Assembly (NCBI RefSeq): GCF_003202695.1
Contig: NZ_QGLL01000009.1
Coordinates: 186,001-250,000 of the forward strand
Length of the DNA stretch: 64,000 nucleotides
Source of the DNA: Bifidobacterium asteroides
GTDB lineage: Bacteria > Actinomycetota > Actinomycetes > Actinomycetales > Bifidobacteriaceae
Direction: 5' to 3'
Part shown: one piece after another, positions 18,501 to 26,213 of the stretch
How the letters are laid out: each line of letters begins with the position of its first letter
Position numbering within the stretch: position 1 is the stretch's first letter
Notes under the pieces: generated by a model
What the model saw: the letters and a program-made list of their open reading frames with translations, nothing else
Databases searched by the model: none
What the model was told of the DNA's origin: nothing
Translations under genes and position numbers: made by a program

Positions 18501-19565
18501 TCAAAGATTCGGCTTTGCGCCAGAAACGTTCAGCTTGCTCAGATCCAGCATTCGATCCTTGCGGTCAGCAGCCAGTGTGTTCCACGTGAAACCATCCAGC
18601 AGCTCCTGCGCACTCGCAGGTCTGGGCTGATCCAGGAGTCCCAGGAGCCATCCACAGACCCCCAGCACCTGCCTGGCTGACCAGCCGTCTTTTCTGAGCG
18701 AGCCCAGGTCCGGCGATCCGAAACGCTTGGACATCCTCCTGCCGTCCACGCCATCGATCAGCGGCAAATGAGCGTACTGAACACGAGGAGCCTGCGGCTG
18801 AAGATGATTCCTGATCCACATCTGAATGGCTGTGGACCTCAGCAGGTCTCTTCCCCGCACAATCTGATTGACACCCATGGCCAGGTCATCCACCGTCACC
18901 GCCAGCTGGTAGGAAACCAAGCCGTCCGCGCGCCGAACGACAACATCGCCGACCTGCTTGGGCAAGTTGAAGGACTGCAACCCGAAGACCAGATCGTCGA
19001 AGCGACAGACTGCATCCGACTCATCGGGCTGATCCGGGACTGCAATCCGGAGGCTGTGCCTCCGCCCCTGGGTCAGCCTTTCACCGACTACCTGACGGGA
19101 AAGTCCTCGGCAGGTGCCTGGGTAGACAATGAACCCGTCGCCTTCATTAGGCGCCGATGCCGCGCGGATGTCTGCACGGGAGCAGAAGCAGGGGTAAATC
19201 AAAGGCTGCCTGTCGATCAATTGCTGCGATTCCAGCTGCTGCAATGCCTTGCCGTAAGCATCGGCGCGCTGGGACTGGTAGACCACCTCGCCATCCCAAT
19301 CCAATCCCAGCCATGCCAGGTCATCCATGATCCAGCGATCGGCATCCTTGACCACACGCGGCGTATCTATGTCTTCGATTCGAAGCCGCAGAACCCCGTC
19401 AGACCCTTGCGACCTGACACCCAGCCAGGCCGCCAGGCATGCATAGATATTGCCTAGATGCATCCGCCCAGTCGGCGAAGGCGCCAACCTTCCTACGACC
19501 TTGGTCTGGTCTGTCCGGTCCGCTCTCGGCTCTCCCATTTGCATACCGACATGCTTGCATACCAC
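18501..19565 (-). CDS. gluQ: Glutamyl-Q tRNA(Asp) synthetase
   Basis: Truncated glutamyl-tRNA synthetase paralogue that attaches glutamate to the queuosine base of tRNA(Asp). The 354-residue protein keeps only the catalytic domain: the HIGH-type motif in APSPTGRMHLGN, RIEDIDTPR, the zinc-binding cysteines (CFC and YPGTC), the tRNA-independent glutamate-binding block (VSYQLAVTVDD) and the KMSKS-type RRMSKRF; the anticodon-binding domain is absent. Start choice is uncertain: ATG codons at 19565, 19544 and 19538 are all possible and none has a strong ribosome site. It lies 67 bases past the amidohydrolase gene end. Confidence 0.88.
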   Translation of the reverse strand: MVCKHVGMQMGEPRADRTDQTKVVGRLAPSPTGRMHLGNIYACLAAWLGVRSQGSDGVLRLRIEDIDTPRVVKDADRWIMDDLAWLGLDWDGEVVYQSQRADAYGKALQQLESQQLIDRQPLIYPCFCSRADIRAASAPNEGDGFIVYPGTCRGLSRQVVGERLTQGRRHSLRIAVPDQPDESDAVCRFDDLVFGLQSFNLPKQVGDVVVRRADGLVSYQLAVTVDDLAMGVNQIVRGRDLLRSTAIQMWIRNHLQPQAPRVQYAHLPLIDGVDGRRMSKRFGSPDLGSLRKDGWSARQVLGVCGWLLGLLDQPRPASAQELLDGFTWNTLAADRKDRMLDLSKLNVSGAKPNL

Positions 19566-19632
19566 CCGGTCATCGGGAAACCATCAGTCGGTCACACTAT
19601 TGCATGCCTCTGGATGGCCACAAAGCAAATGA

Positions 19633-20979
19633 TCAGAAGCTGTCGAGCAGGCGGTCAATCTCCTCGAAGTGCTTGACCTCAGGCCGCCATACCGGCTTGC
19701 CGCGGACGATGACCAGCTTGGGATCAGCCAGCGTGCGCACATCCTCAGCGGGGTCCTTGTCCAGAACGATCAAATCCGCATCTTTGCCCGTGTCAACAGA
19801 GCCTGTGATATTGTCGAAGCCCAGGTTTCGCGCATTGACCTGGGTAGCGGCGTGGAAGGCCTGCGCCGGGGTGAAGTCGGCATACCGCACCAGATAGTCA
19901 AGCTCTCGCCAGGTACCGTACTGGGGCACGAAGGTCATGCCTGTGTCGGTTCCTACACCAACGGCAATGCCATGCTCATGAGCCTGCTTGGCGCTCTTGA
20001 TCATGCCGTCGACGACCAGCTCGGAATTGCCGCGAACTATATCGCTGATCCCCAGCTCTTGCTGACTGATCTTGACCAGAGGCAGTCCGGCGGACAGGGT
20101 GGGGTCCAGAGCAGAGAAGCCACGAAGCGAGCGCGGATTGTCAAGGAAGAGCCCGATCATCTCGTCATCAAGAGCACTGCCATGCTCGATGGTGTCCACG
20201 CCAGCCTTGAGAGCGGCCTTGACCCCCTCTGGGCTCTGGGCATGCGCCGCAACCAGCACGCCAAACTCATGGGCCTCATCGCAGACTGCAGCCATTTCCT
20301 CCTCAGTCATCTGCGGGCTGCCGGCCTCGCCAAGCTTGGTGGCGTCGGTGACGCCACCTGTTGCGGCCACCTTGATGGCATTGACCCCATGGTCCAGATT
20401 CTCCCTGGTCCGGCGCCTGGCCTCTTCGGGGGAGGAACAGGACAGAGCAATGAAAGGATCGCCGTGCCCTCCGGGAATCGCCAGGAGAGGGCCGGCAGCC
20501 AGCATGCGTGGACCAGTCAGCTCATCAGCATCAATCCGGTCGCGCAGACGAACAGCCTCATAGCCCACATCGCCCAGGGTACGAATGGTCGTGACGCCCG
20601 AGTTCAACAGCGTAGAAACGTTGCCTTTGATCCTGGCGTCCATGAGGACTCTGCCGGCAGGGCTGTGCACCACCTTCAAACCGGCACTGACCACACGCGG
20701 AGACAGGTCGGTTCCCCCAGACAGCGGCTTGCCGTCAGCAAAGAGATGGGTATGCGCATTGATAAGCCCAGGCGCCACAAACTTGCCCGTAGCGTTGACC
20801 CGGCGGTATCCGGAAGGCACATAGGCCAGCGGCGTGGGACAGACCTGCTCTATCCGGCCATCCGTGGACACGAGAACAGACATATCCTTCTGAACCGTGC
20901 CTTGTTCATCCCCAGTCGCGATATTGGCATGCTCCAGCACAAACGGTTCGCGCTTCGTCCTGCCTAGAAGACGCCCCAT
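19633..20979 (-). CDS. Metal-dependent amidohydrolase (imidazolonepropionase/prolidase-like)
   Basis: TIM-barrel amidohydrolase with a probable binuclear metal site; substrate not known, similar proteins cleave cyclic amides or Xaa-Pro-type dipeptides. The 448-residue product has the first metal pair in NAHTHLF (~75-81), the bridging lysine in AIKVAATGGV, histidines in VAAHAQS and TIEHGSA, and the last aspartate in VGVGTDTGM. The C-terminal strand domain is typical: GSVDTGKDADLIVLDKDP. GGAAGG-type ribosome site upstream of ATG 20979. It is the last intact gene before the decayed region that begins at ~21 kb. Confidence 0.87.
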   Translation of the reverse strand: MGRLLGRTKREPFVLEHANIATGDEQGTVQKDMSVLVSTDGRIEQVCPTPLAYVPSGYRRVNATGKFVAPGLINAHTHLFADGKPLSGGTDLSPRVVSAGLKVVHSPAGRVLMDARIKGNVSTLLNSGVTTIRTLGDVGYEAVRLRDRIDADELTGPRMLAAGPLLAIPGGHGDPFIALSCSSPEEARRRTRENLDHGVNAIKVAATGGVTDATKLGEAGSPQMTEEEMAAVCDEAHEFGVLVAAHAQSPEGVKAALKAGVDTIEHGSALDDEMIGLFLDNPRSLRGFSALDPTLSAGLPLVKISQQELGISDIVRGNSELVVDGMIKSAKQAHEHGIAVGVGTDTGMTFVPQYGTWRELDYLVRYADFTPAQAFHAATQVNARNLGFDNITGSVDTGKDADLIVLDKDPAEDVRTLADPKLVIVRGKPVWRPEVKHFEEIDRLLDSF

Positions 20980-21179
20980 GGTCGTACCTGCCTTCCCATC
21001 TCCGATGCACTCTGCGAGGAATCAAGCGTATATCCTCAATACTATCCACTGCAGGACGAACCATTCAAGCATGACAAGCCTGACGCACAAGCAAAGGATG
21101 CCATTCCAGAAGCAGCCTGACAGCGGACTTTCAAAGTCATCGCCACAGATCGTTGACAACCTCTTTGAACGGGGGGCGT

Positions 21180-21960
21180 CACCCGGAGTCCGGATGCTGT
21201 TGATGACGAACTCTATTTCGGAATACGAAGGCGGTTGAAGAGCCACGCCGAATGCCGCCACCGAACCAAATCCGTCGAAGACGGTGGAATCCATGCCCAG
21301 CAAGAGCCAGCCCAAATCCATATGAAAGTATCCGGCGACCGTGAATCGGCATTCTCGATGCGGACTACGGCCTCGTTTCTGGCGAGCCTGACGTCGTATT
21401 GTTCCTCAATGAAGTTATAGCGGGATCCATCGGAGAAATCATGCTCGAGTATTTCCGGAAACCGTGCAACGACAGGTAGGCGCAGATATAATTGTGCAGA
21501 TTGCCGCCGACATGGCGCAGTCGTTCCAGCTCGATCAGGTCTGCCTGAGCATCGATACCCACCCTGGATGCAAAATCGGCATTCTCGACAATCCTGTTGC
21601 CAAGTACTCGCGTCTTGACTGTTCGGCCAAGGTCACGCTGCTGGCGCCAGAATCCCTCAATGTGGCCGTTGATCACCTCGCGAGAGGTCGAAGACGACTT
21701 CAACCTGAAGGCACCCTTGCCCTGGCTGCGAACAATCAATCCCCCACGAATCAAATATTCTCTGGCATGGCGAACTCTAATGCGACTGACATTGCAGCGT
21801 GTGCAAAGTCCAGACTCCGTGGGCAACTGCGCCCCATCCCTTCATTCGTTTGACGCTTCCGCACCAATGGTCTCGCACGGACACACGCTTGGAAATTCCA
21901 TCTACAATCGCAAAACCGACCCACCTGATTACATGGCCTTCGTGAATTGAAATCCCACGA
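21180..21960 (-). pseudogene. GntR-family regulator with UTRA domain, frameshifted remnant
   Basis: Pieces of one GntR/HutC-type regulator are spread over three frames on the minus strand. The winged-helix part reads LPTESGL...VSRIRVRHAREYL and GGLIVRSQGKGAFRL (about 21826-21690) and continues into the UTRA domain to YLSLHGFRKY. The correct continuation moves to another frame at ~21455 (EILEHDFSDGSRYNFIEEQY) and then to a third at ~21320 (MDSTVFDGFGSVAAFG, YSEIEFVINS). A stop lies just before the helix-turn-helix, so the start is also lost. It cannot make a working regulator. Next to it is a decayed PTS permease, probably its former target. Confidence 0.8.
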
Positions 21961-22146
21961 CCTGCGCAAATCGGAGACTCGCTGTCCTCAATGATCGTAA
22001 AAGACCCTACCCGTTTCTGCCAGCAAATGGGCCAAGCAGCAATATTCTCCAGCTACGGATGGGCTACGGAACTAATATTCAAAATCAGTTAGTCCCATGA
22101 CCCTTCCTCATCGCCGCCTCTGCCAACTTCAGATAGGACAAAGGCT

Positions 22147-23250
22147 TCAGATCCAGGCGACGGCTTCAGCCTTGTCAGCTGAGTCAGCTGCAGCGGCAAT
22201 GGTCTTCTTGCGCTTGTTTATGAAGCAGGAAACCACATAGGCCAGGATCAGCACGACGATGATTCCCAAATCAGAACAGCGTTAGGAGCGAAGGTGAAGG
22301 TGACCGGGAAGTCCAGTGCAGGCTTGGCGTTCTTGACCAAGTGCCCGCTGATGCCCTTGAGGGCAGGAACGCTCTCGCCTAGGACCACACGAACATCCGC
22401 CAGGATGATGTAGACGCCGACAGAGAAAGTCGTAGCCTGCAGGACCACATAGACGATGAAGTCCTGTCCGTCGCTGAGCTTGCTCTCGATATAGCCGGGA
22501 CCAGCGAAAATCGCCACGATGACTGTTGTATCACACGGGAAGCCCCGGTTCTTGGGAAAGCTGATATCCTCAGTTGATTTTGGAGGGATGCTTCCTGCTG
22601 CGCGTGAGCGTAGCCACCAGGCCACCGCGGGCGATGCACGAGCCGCCGGTGTGCCCAGGGACACATCGTCGGCATCAGTCACCTTTTTCATGAAAGGCTG
22701 CGGACTGCGGGCGAAAAGGTCGCAACCAGGCCCTGAGCGATTGAACTGCAGAGCAGGGTCTGCCAAGTGGAGAACCCGGCCGCCGAGAAGATGACGGTTA
22801 TCACGTGGCCATATAGAAGGCCACGTATCCTGACAAGTACACATATTTGAAATATGAGGTTGCTGAAAGAAGGACATTGACAATCATTGCGAAGAAGAAG
22901 ACGAGCGCAGCTACGGATCCGTACCTGACCAGAGGCGTGCCGACTATGGCCTCGTTATTGGGAACAACGCCCTGGAGATGGAAGGCATGCTGGAACATAT
23001 TCCCAAGGGGGGGGTCAATGCATTGGTCACCACGCCAACGCCAGAGGCAAGGACCAGAAAGCCCACGAAGGTCCGTATGGTCCCCTTCATGACATCCGTG
23101 GCAGACTTGCGCTGCAGAATCAGGCCGATCAGGGAGATCAGCGCAACGATGACGGAATGCCGTCGGAAATGCCCAAAACCGGTGATCACGTCCGCTGTCT
23201 CCTCCCAATCGGCTACTCCCTTCCTATACATGACGGTGCCTTCCGCGAAA
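22147..23250 (-). pseudogene. Decayed PTS EIIC of the ascorbate (SgaT/UlaA) type
   Basis: Fragments align by eye with the intact EIIC gene at 30275-31819. In order: LISLIGLILQRKSATDVMKG and LASGVGVVTNAL in one frame; PLGNMFQHAFHLQGVVPNNEAIV and SYFKYVYLSGYVAFYMAT after a shift located at a run of eight G (~23007-23014); then KSTEDISFPKN..., VLQATTFSVGVYIILADVRVVLGESVPALKG and KPALDFPVTFTFAPNAVLIW (22560-22265). About 150 residues are then missing before the closing membrane segment and KRKK tail, which ends at TGA 22149-22147. With several frameshifts and an internal deletion this is dead. No EIIA or EIIB is left beside it. Confidence 0.85.
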
Positions 23251-23329
23251 CGCTGGTCCAGCAATTTGCCTCCTCGCATACGATGAAGCCCATCTGCTCC
23301 CTAGCGAATGATCGCGGAAGAATGGATAC

Positions 23330-23960
23330 CTCCCTTGGAATCTTCGACCTCGAATTCCGCAAACGTTATAACAACATGACAATATGATGTCTACAGTTGT
23401 GTGTTCAAACGCCATATCGTTCAAGCACCATATTCCAAGCTTGCTAATAAGACCCGGGACGGTAGGATCGCCAGATAGGTGACCGGCCTCCACCAGCCAG
23501 GTCGATAACGCTGGAGTGGACAGCCAATCCCTTGCCCCTTTCCCCTGAAGACAGCAGAGGACTCCTAGGATCAGCACAAGGCTCGCAAGAACCCGCTGAT
23601 GAAGTAGTTGACCAGAGAGCCCAAAGCGTTGACAGTACAGAAGGCGTTCGAAATCAGCGCGAACTCATTGGTCATGCGGTAGTTCGGGAGGTAGCAGGCA
23701 TAGACGACCAGCTGGCCTAGGGCCGCTCAGATCAATTGCGGCAGCTTATGAGGCAGGACCCAACTCTGGGGAAAGATACCGATAACAGTCTGTCCCAAAA
23801 TCTTGGCCGATTGATGCGGGCTCCTGATACCGCGTCGAATATGAGCGCAACGAACATGACCTCGAACCCCTATCCCACTGCAATAGGAAGCCGACCAGCA
23901 TGGTGACCCGTCAAACAACCTTTGACAAGCCTTGTACTAGCTCGCGTCCTACGATTGCTA
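23330..23960 (-). pseudogene. Unidentified membrane-protein coding remnant
   Basis: On the minus strand this stretch reads as broken hydrophobic coding sequence: MFVALIFDAVSGARIN at ~23860, VVYACYLPNYRMTNEFALIS and ALGSLVNYFISGFLRAL at ~23720-23590, then LILGVLCCLQGKGARDWL in another frame. Stops and frame changes separate the pieces. I do not recognise the family. It lies directly upstream of the decayed PTS permease and may come from the same lost operon. Confidence 0.35.
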
Positions 23961-24061
23961 ACATGGAAGAGATCGGCCGCTTTTAACGCGTTGGTTACAT
24001 CTCGTGTTCGCCACACCTGAACACTCAGATACCTTCCAGCTGACTATGCCGTGCTTAGCTC

Positions 24062-24079
24062 CTGCTAGGCTTCTAGCAG
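24062..24079. promoter_or_regulatory. Inverted repeat before the PH-domain gene
   Basis: CTGCTAG (24062-24068) and CTAGCAG (24073-24079) form a perfect dyad with a 4-base spacer, ending 22 bases before the ATG at 24101. It could be an operator or a short leader hairpin; no regulator is identified. Confidence 0.35.
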
Positions 24080-24100
24080 CACTGACGACGAAGGAGTTCT

Positions 24101-24478
24101 ATGCTGCAGATAGGGAAGGACTGGCGTGCTCTCATAGGGAATGCCTGCTGGTCATGGATCCTGGGGTACATACCGATGATCTTCAAGGCCATCTCCATCG
24201 CCACAACGAACTACAGTTTCGACGGCACTTACATACTCAGCCAGGAAACCGGTCTAATCACGAAGAAGACGACGAACGTTGACCTGCGTCGCGCAAAGAT
24301 GATCAACGCCACGGACAGCCCCTTCTCAGGCGGGTCGATAACTATCGTTGAGAACAAAGGGCGAAGCTACCAGTTCCCGTATATCAAGCACGCCAGAGAA
24401 GTCGCTCAGGATCTAAGATCAGTGGCCGAGGAAAGCAGCAGACAGGCTGGCGACGTGAGAAACGTGATCATTGCCTAA
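24101..24478 (+). CDS. Small PH-domain membrane protein
   Basis: A 125-residue protein with one N-terminal hydrophobic segment (WSWILGYIPMIFKAISIATT, ~18-37) followed by a strand-rich bacterial pleckstrin-homology-like domain (GTYILSQETGLITKKTTNVDLRRAKMI, GGSITIVENKGRSYQFPYI) and a helix with VAQDLRSVAEESS. The ATG follows a strong GAAGGAG site and the frame is intact, unlike its decayed neighbours. A Rho-independent terminator follows directly. Bacterial PH-domain proteins of this size are common next to integrases in prophages and islands; here the gene sits before a tRNA-Lys 3' duplicate. Its job is unknown; lysogeny-linked or exclusion function is only inference from context. Confidence 0.65.
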   Translation: MLQIGKDWRALIGNACWSWILGYIPMIFKAISIATTNYSFDGTYILSQETGLITKKTTNVDLRRAKMINATDSPFSGGSITIVENKGRSYQFPYIKHAREVAQDLRSVAEESSRQAGDVRNVIIA

Positions 24479-24493
24479 GAAATGATCTTCAGT

Positions 24494-24670
24494 CCCCGCT
24501 TCGGCGGGGCTTTTCCTTTGCGAAGATTTTGTCACACAAATGTCACACAGAATCGTGTTTCAGGCGAACTCCACGACCAATAGAAAAGCCCCGCAGCCTT
24601 TGCGGCTGTAGGCTTTGACTCCGTGTCCCCACGGGGGCTCGAACCCCGGACACGCTGTTAAGAGTCAGCT
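24494..24670 (+). repeat. Direct repeat, copy 1 (terminator + att-like region + tRNA-Lys 3' half)
   Basis: This ~177-base segment is nearly identical to 25914-26092. It begins with a terminator for the PH-domain gene (CCCCGCTTCGGCGGGG then TTTT, 24494-24514), continues through TTTGTCACACAAATGTCACACA, a minus-strand tRNA terminator (24583-24617), and ends in the 3' half of tRNA-Lys. Similarity stops abruptly at 24670 inside the anticodon stem region. Such a layout is what repeated insertion at a tRNA 3' end leaves behind. Confidence 0.85.
24625..24670 (-). pseudogene. tRNA-Lys 3' fragment (att-like)
   Basis: 46 bases matching the 3' acceptor strand, T arm, variable loop and 3' side of the anticodon arm of the intact tRNA-Lys at 26046-26118. 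One base is missing near the anticodon stem and the 5' half is absent, so it cannot form a tRNA. Confidence 0.85.
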
Positions 24671-25033
24671 CATCTACTGCCGGAAACGCTGCACCCTCGT
24701 CCACGAGCTCATCCGCTGTCAGCACGCCGACGCCACCAGGGACGGCGTTTACGGCCCGCGTCTGGAACGCCGGACGCGACGCGAAACCGCATTGAAGCTT
24801 GTCAACCCGATCGAATACCAGACAGCCGAAGTCATGTACGAAGGCGACCACTACCGGATCGCCTGCGAACTCGATGTCACCCTCCAAATCATCCAGGACC
24901 ACCAGCGCATACTCGATTCGAGCCGCATGCATTGCAAAGCACAGAGCCAATCCCCATAAGCATGACCATCGTACAGAACAACTGGTAGCCTGCTGGTAGT
25001 CATAGAGGATGAAGAAAGAGGGATAAATAAGTC
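24671..25033 (+). other. Remnant sequence between the tRNA fragment and the Ltp-like gene
   Basis: The first ~290 bases read open on the plus strand (to TAA at ~24959) with a protein-like stretch NPIEYQTAEVMYEGDHYRIA and HQRILDSSRMHC. This could be the end of a transposase or other mobile-element gene, but the match is weak and there is no start. The last 70 bases hold a CTGGTAG direct repeat pair and the ribosome site (AGAGGGA) of the downstream gene. Confidence 0.3.
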
Positions 25034-25894
25034 ATGTCCAACGCCGAACAGACCCCACAGACCCCACAGACCCCACAGACACCCGTGCCCCCGTGGATGC
25101 AGCCGCCGGAGGAAAAGCCGATTTACAAGAGGGTCTGGTTCTGGGTCGTCATCGCCGTGGTCGCCATTCTTGCTTTTGCCGTAACCGCGGGATCAGACAT
25201 CAAGCTGACCATCAGCGCCCCCAAGATCGAGACAGCCGGCATATCACAGCAGCTGAACAAGATGAAGAAAACCCCAAAGGACCCTGAAACCCCTGCCAAC
25301 CCTAACCCTGACGATCACCAGGCGGCTCTGGCCAAGGCGCAAGACTACTCTGAGATTCTGCACAAGAGCAAACAGGGCATCTACGATGAGCTCACCAGCG
25401 AGGATAAATACACGCCCGAGGCCGCCCAGTACGCCATAGACCATCTCAAAGCCGACTACAACGCCAATGCCCTTGCCGAAGCCAAACACTACCAGAAAAG
25501 AATGCACATGAGCAAGCGGGGCATCTACGATGAGCTCACCAGCGAGGATAAATTCACGCCCGAGGCCGCCCAGTACGCCGTAGACAACCTCAAAGCCGAC
25601 GACAACGCCGCTGCTCACGCCAGAGCCAAATATTGCCTGGAAATAAGACACGAGAGCAAGGAGGGCATCTACTACGACCTCACCACCGAGGATAAATTCA
25701 CGCCCAATGTCGCCCAGCACGCCGTAGATAATCTCAAAGCCGACTACAACGCCACTGCTCTCGCCGCAGCCAAAGACTACAAGAAGTACACGAACATGAG
25801 CCCAGCAGAAATCCGGCATCAGCTCGCCAGCCAGTACGGAGGTAAGTTCACCCCCGAAGAAGCGGCTTACGCCGTCCAGCACCTCAATCAGTAA
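25034..25894 (+). CDS. Membrane-anchored protein with four Ltp-type repeats (probable superinfection-exclusion protein)
   Basis: A 286-residue protein with a short cytosolic Pro/Gln/Thr start built on a 9-base DNA repeat (TPQTPQTPQTP), one transmembrane helix (VWFWVVIAVVAILAFAV, ~34-51), a linker, and four ~48-residue repeats (~95-142, 143-190, 191-238, 239-286). Each repeat carries the host-cell-surface-exposed lipoprotein (Ltp, PF07553) pattern: A-A--Y-----MSK-GIYDELTSEDK(F/Y)TPEAAQYAVD-LKAD. Phage-encoded Ltp of this family blocks DNA entry of other phages. There is no lipobox cysteine; anchoring is by the helix. Ribosome site AGAGGGA. A terminator (25914-25934) follows. It lies between a tRNA-Lys fragment and the intact tRNA-Lys, as expected for an island gene. 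Confidence 0.8.
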   Translation: MSNAEQTPQTPQTPQTPVPPWMQPPEEKPIYKRVWFWVVIAVVAILAFAVTAGSDIKLTISAPKIETAGISQQLNKMKKTPKDPETPANPNPDDHQAALAKAQDYSEILHKSKQGIYDELTSEDKYTPEAAQYAIDHLKADYNANALAEAKHYQKRMHMSKRGIYDELTSEDKFTPEAAQYAVDNLKADDNAAAHARAKYCLEIRHESKEGIYYDLTTEDKFTPNVAQHAVDNLKADYNATALAAAKDYKKYTNMSPAEIRHQLASQYGGKFTPEEAAYAVQHLNQ

Positions 25895-25913
25895 CCAGAT
25901 CCCAACAAATCAG

Positions 25914-26092
25914 CCCCGCTCCGTCGGGGCTTTTCCTTTGCGAAGACTTTGTCACTTAAATGTCACACAAAATCGTGTTTCAGACGAATCCCCCAAATAA
26001 AGAAAAAGCCCCGCAGCCTTTGCGGCTGTAGGGCTTTGACTCTGTGCCCCCACGGGGGCTCGAACCCCGGACACGCTGATTAAGAGTCAGCT
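25914..26092 (+). repeat. Direct repeat, copy 2 (terminator + att-like region + tRNA-Lys 3' half)
   Basis: Near-identical partner of 24494-24670. It starts with the terminator of the Ltp-like gene (CCCCGCTCCGTCGGGG then TTTT), shares the CTTTGCGAAGA and AAATGTCACACA stretches, and runs into the intact tRNA-Lys, where the match ends at ~26092. The copies differ by a few substitutions and short indels. Confidence 0.85.
26003..26037 (-). terminator. Terminator of tRNA-Lys
   Basis: On the minus strand AAAGCCC-TACAGCCGC pairs with GCGGCTG-CGGGGCTTT and is followed by a T-run (AAAAA on the plus strand). It lies 9 bases past the tRNA 3' end. Confidence 0.75.
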
Positions 26093-26118
26093 GCTCTAGC
26101 CAACTGAGCTATAGGGGC
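26046..26118 (-). tRNA. tRNA-Lys (anticodon CTT)
   Basis: A 73-base cloverleaf on the minus strand: acceptor GCCCCTA/TGGGGGC, D arm GCTC-AGTTGGCTA-GAGC, anticodon arm GCTGA-CTCTTAA-TCAGC with anticodon CTT, T arm CCGGGG-TTCGA type, discriminator A. The CCA end is not encoded. The 3' half is duplicated at 24625-24670, which marks this tRNA as the attachment site of the adjoining island. Confidence 0.95.
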
Positions 26119-26213
26119 AGGGCACTTTCCAGAGCCATGTAGATACTATACACGGTTTCGACAGACCTGCAACACGGCGCGTCACAGGCCTACCGAATCC
26201 TGCCGTTGCTGGC

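Noticed and set aside
21365-21826. GntR-like frame as an intact small regulator
   Set aside because: The UTRA domain continues in two other frames and the frame has no proper start, so it is a pseudogene piece.
24004-24282. 92-codon plus-strand frame beside the PH-domain gene
   Set aside because: Overlaps the PH-domain gene in another frame, without ribosome site; the PH frame has a strong site and a terminator.
24671-24959. IS3-type transposase end
   Set aside because: Only the short NPIEYQTA stretch recalls transposase C-termini; no inverted repeats, no catalytic DDE residues, so I do not call an insertion sequence.
25052-25085. Short tandem DNA repeat as a CRISPR or VNTR element
   Set aside because: It is an in-frame 9-base repeat that codes for the TPQ run of the Ltp-like protein; no spacers are present.
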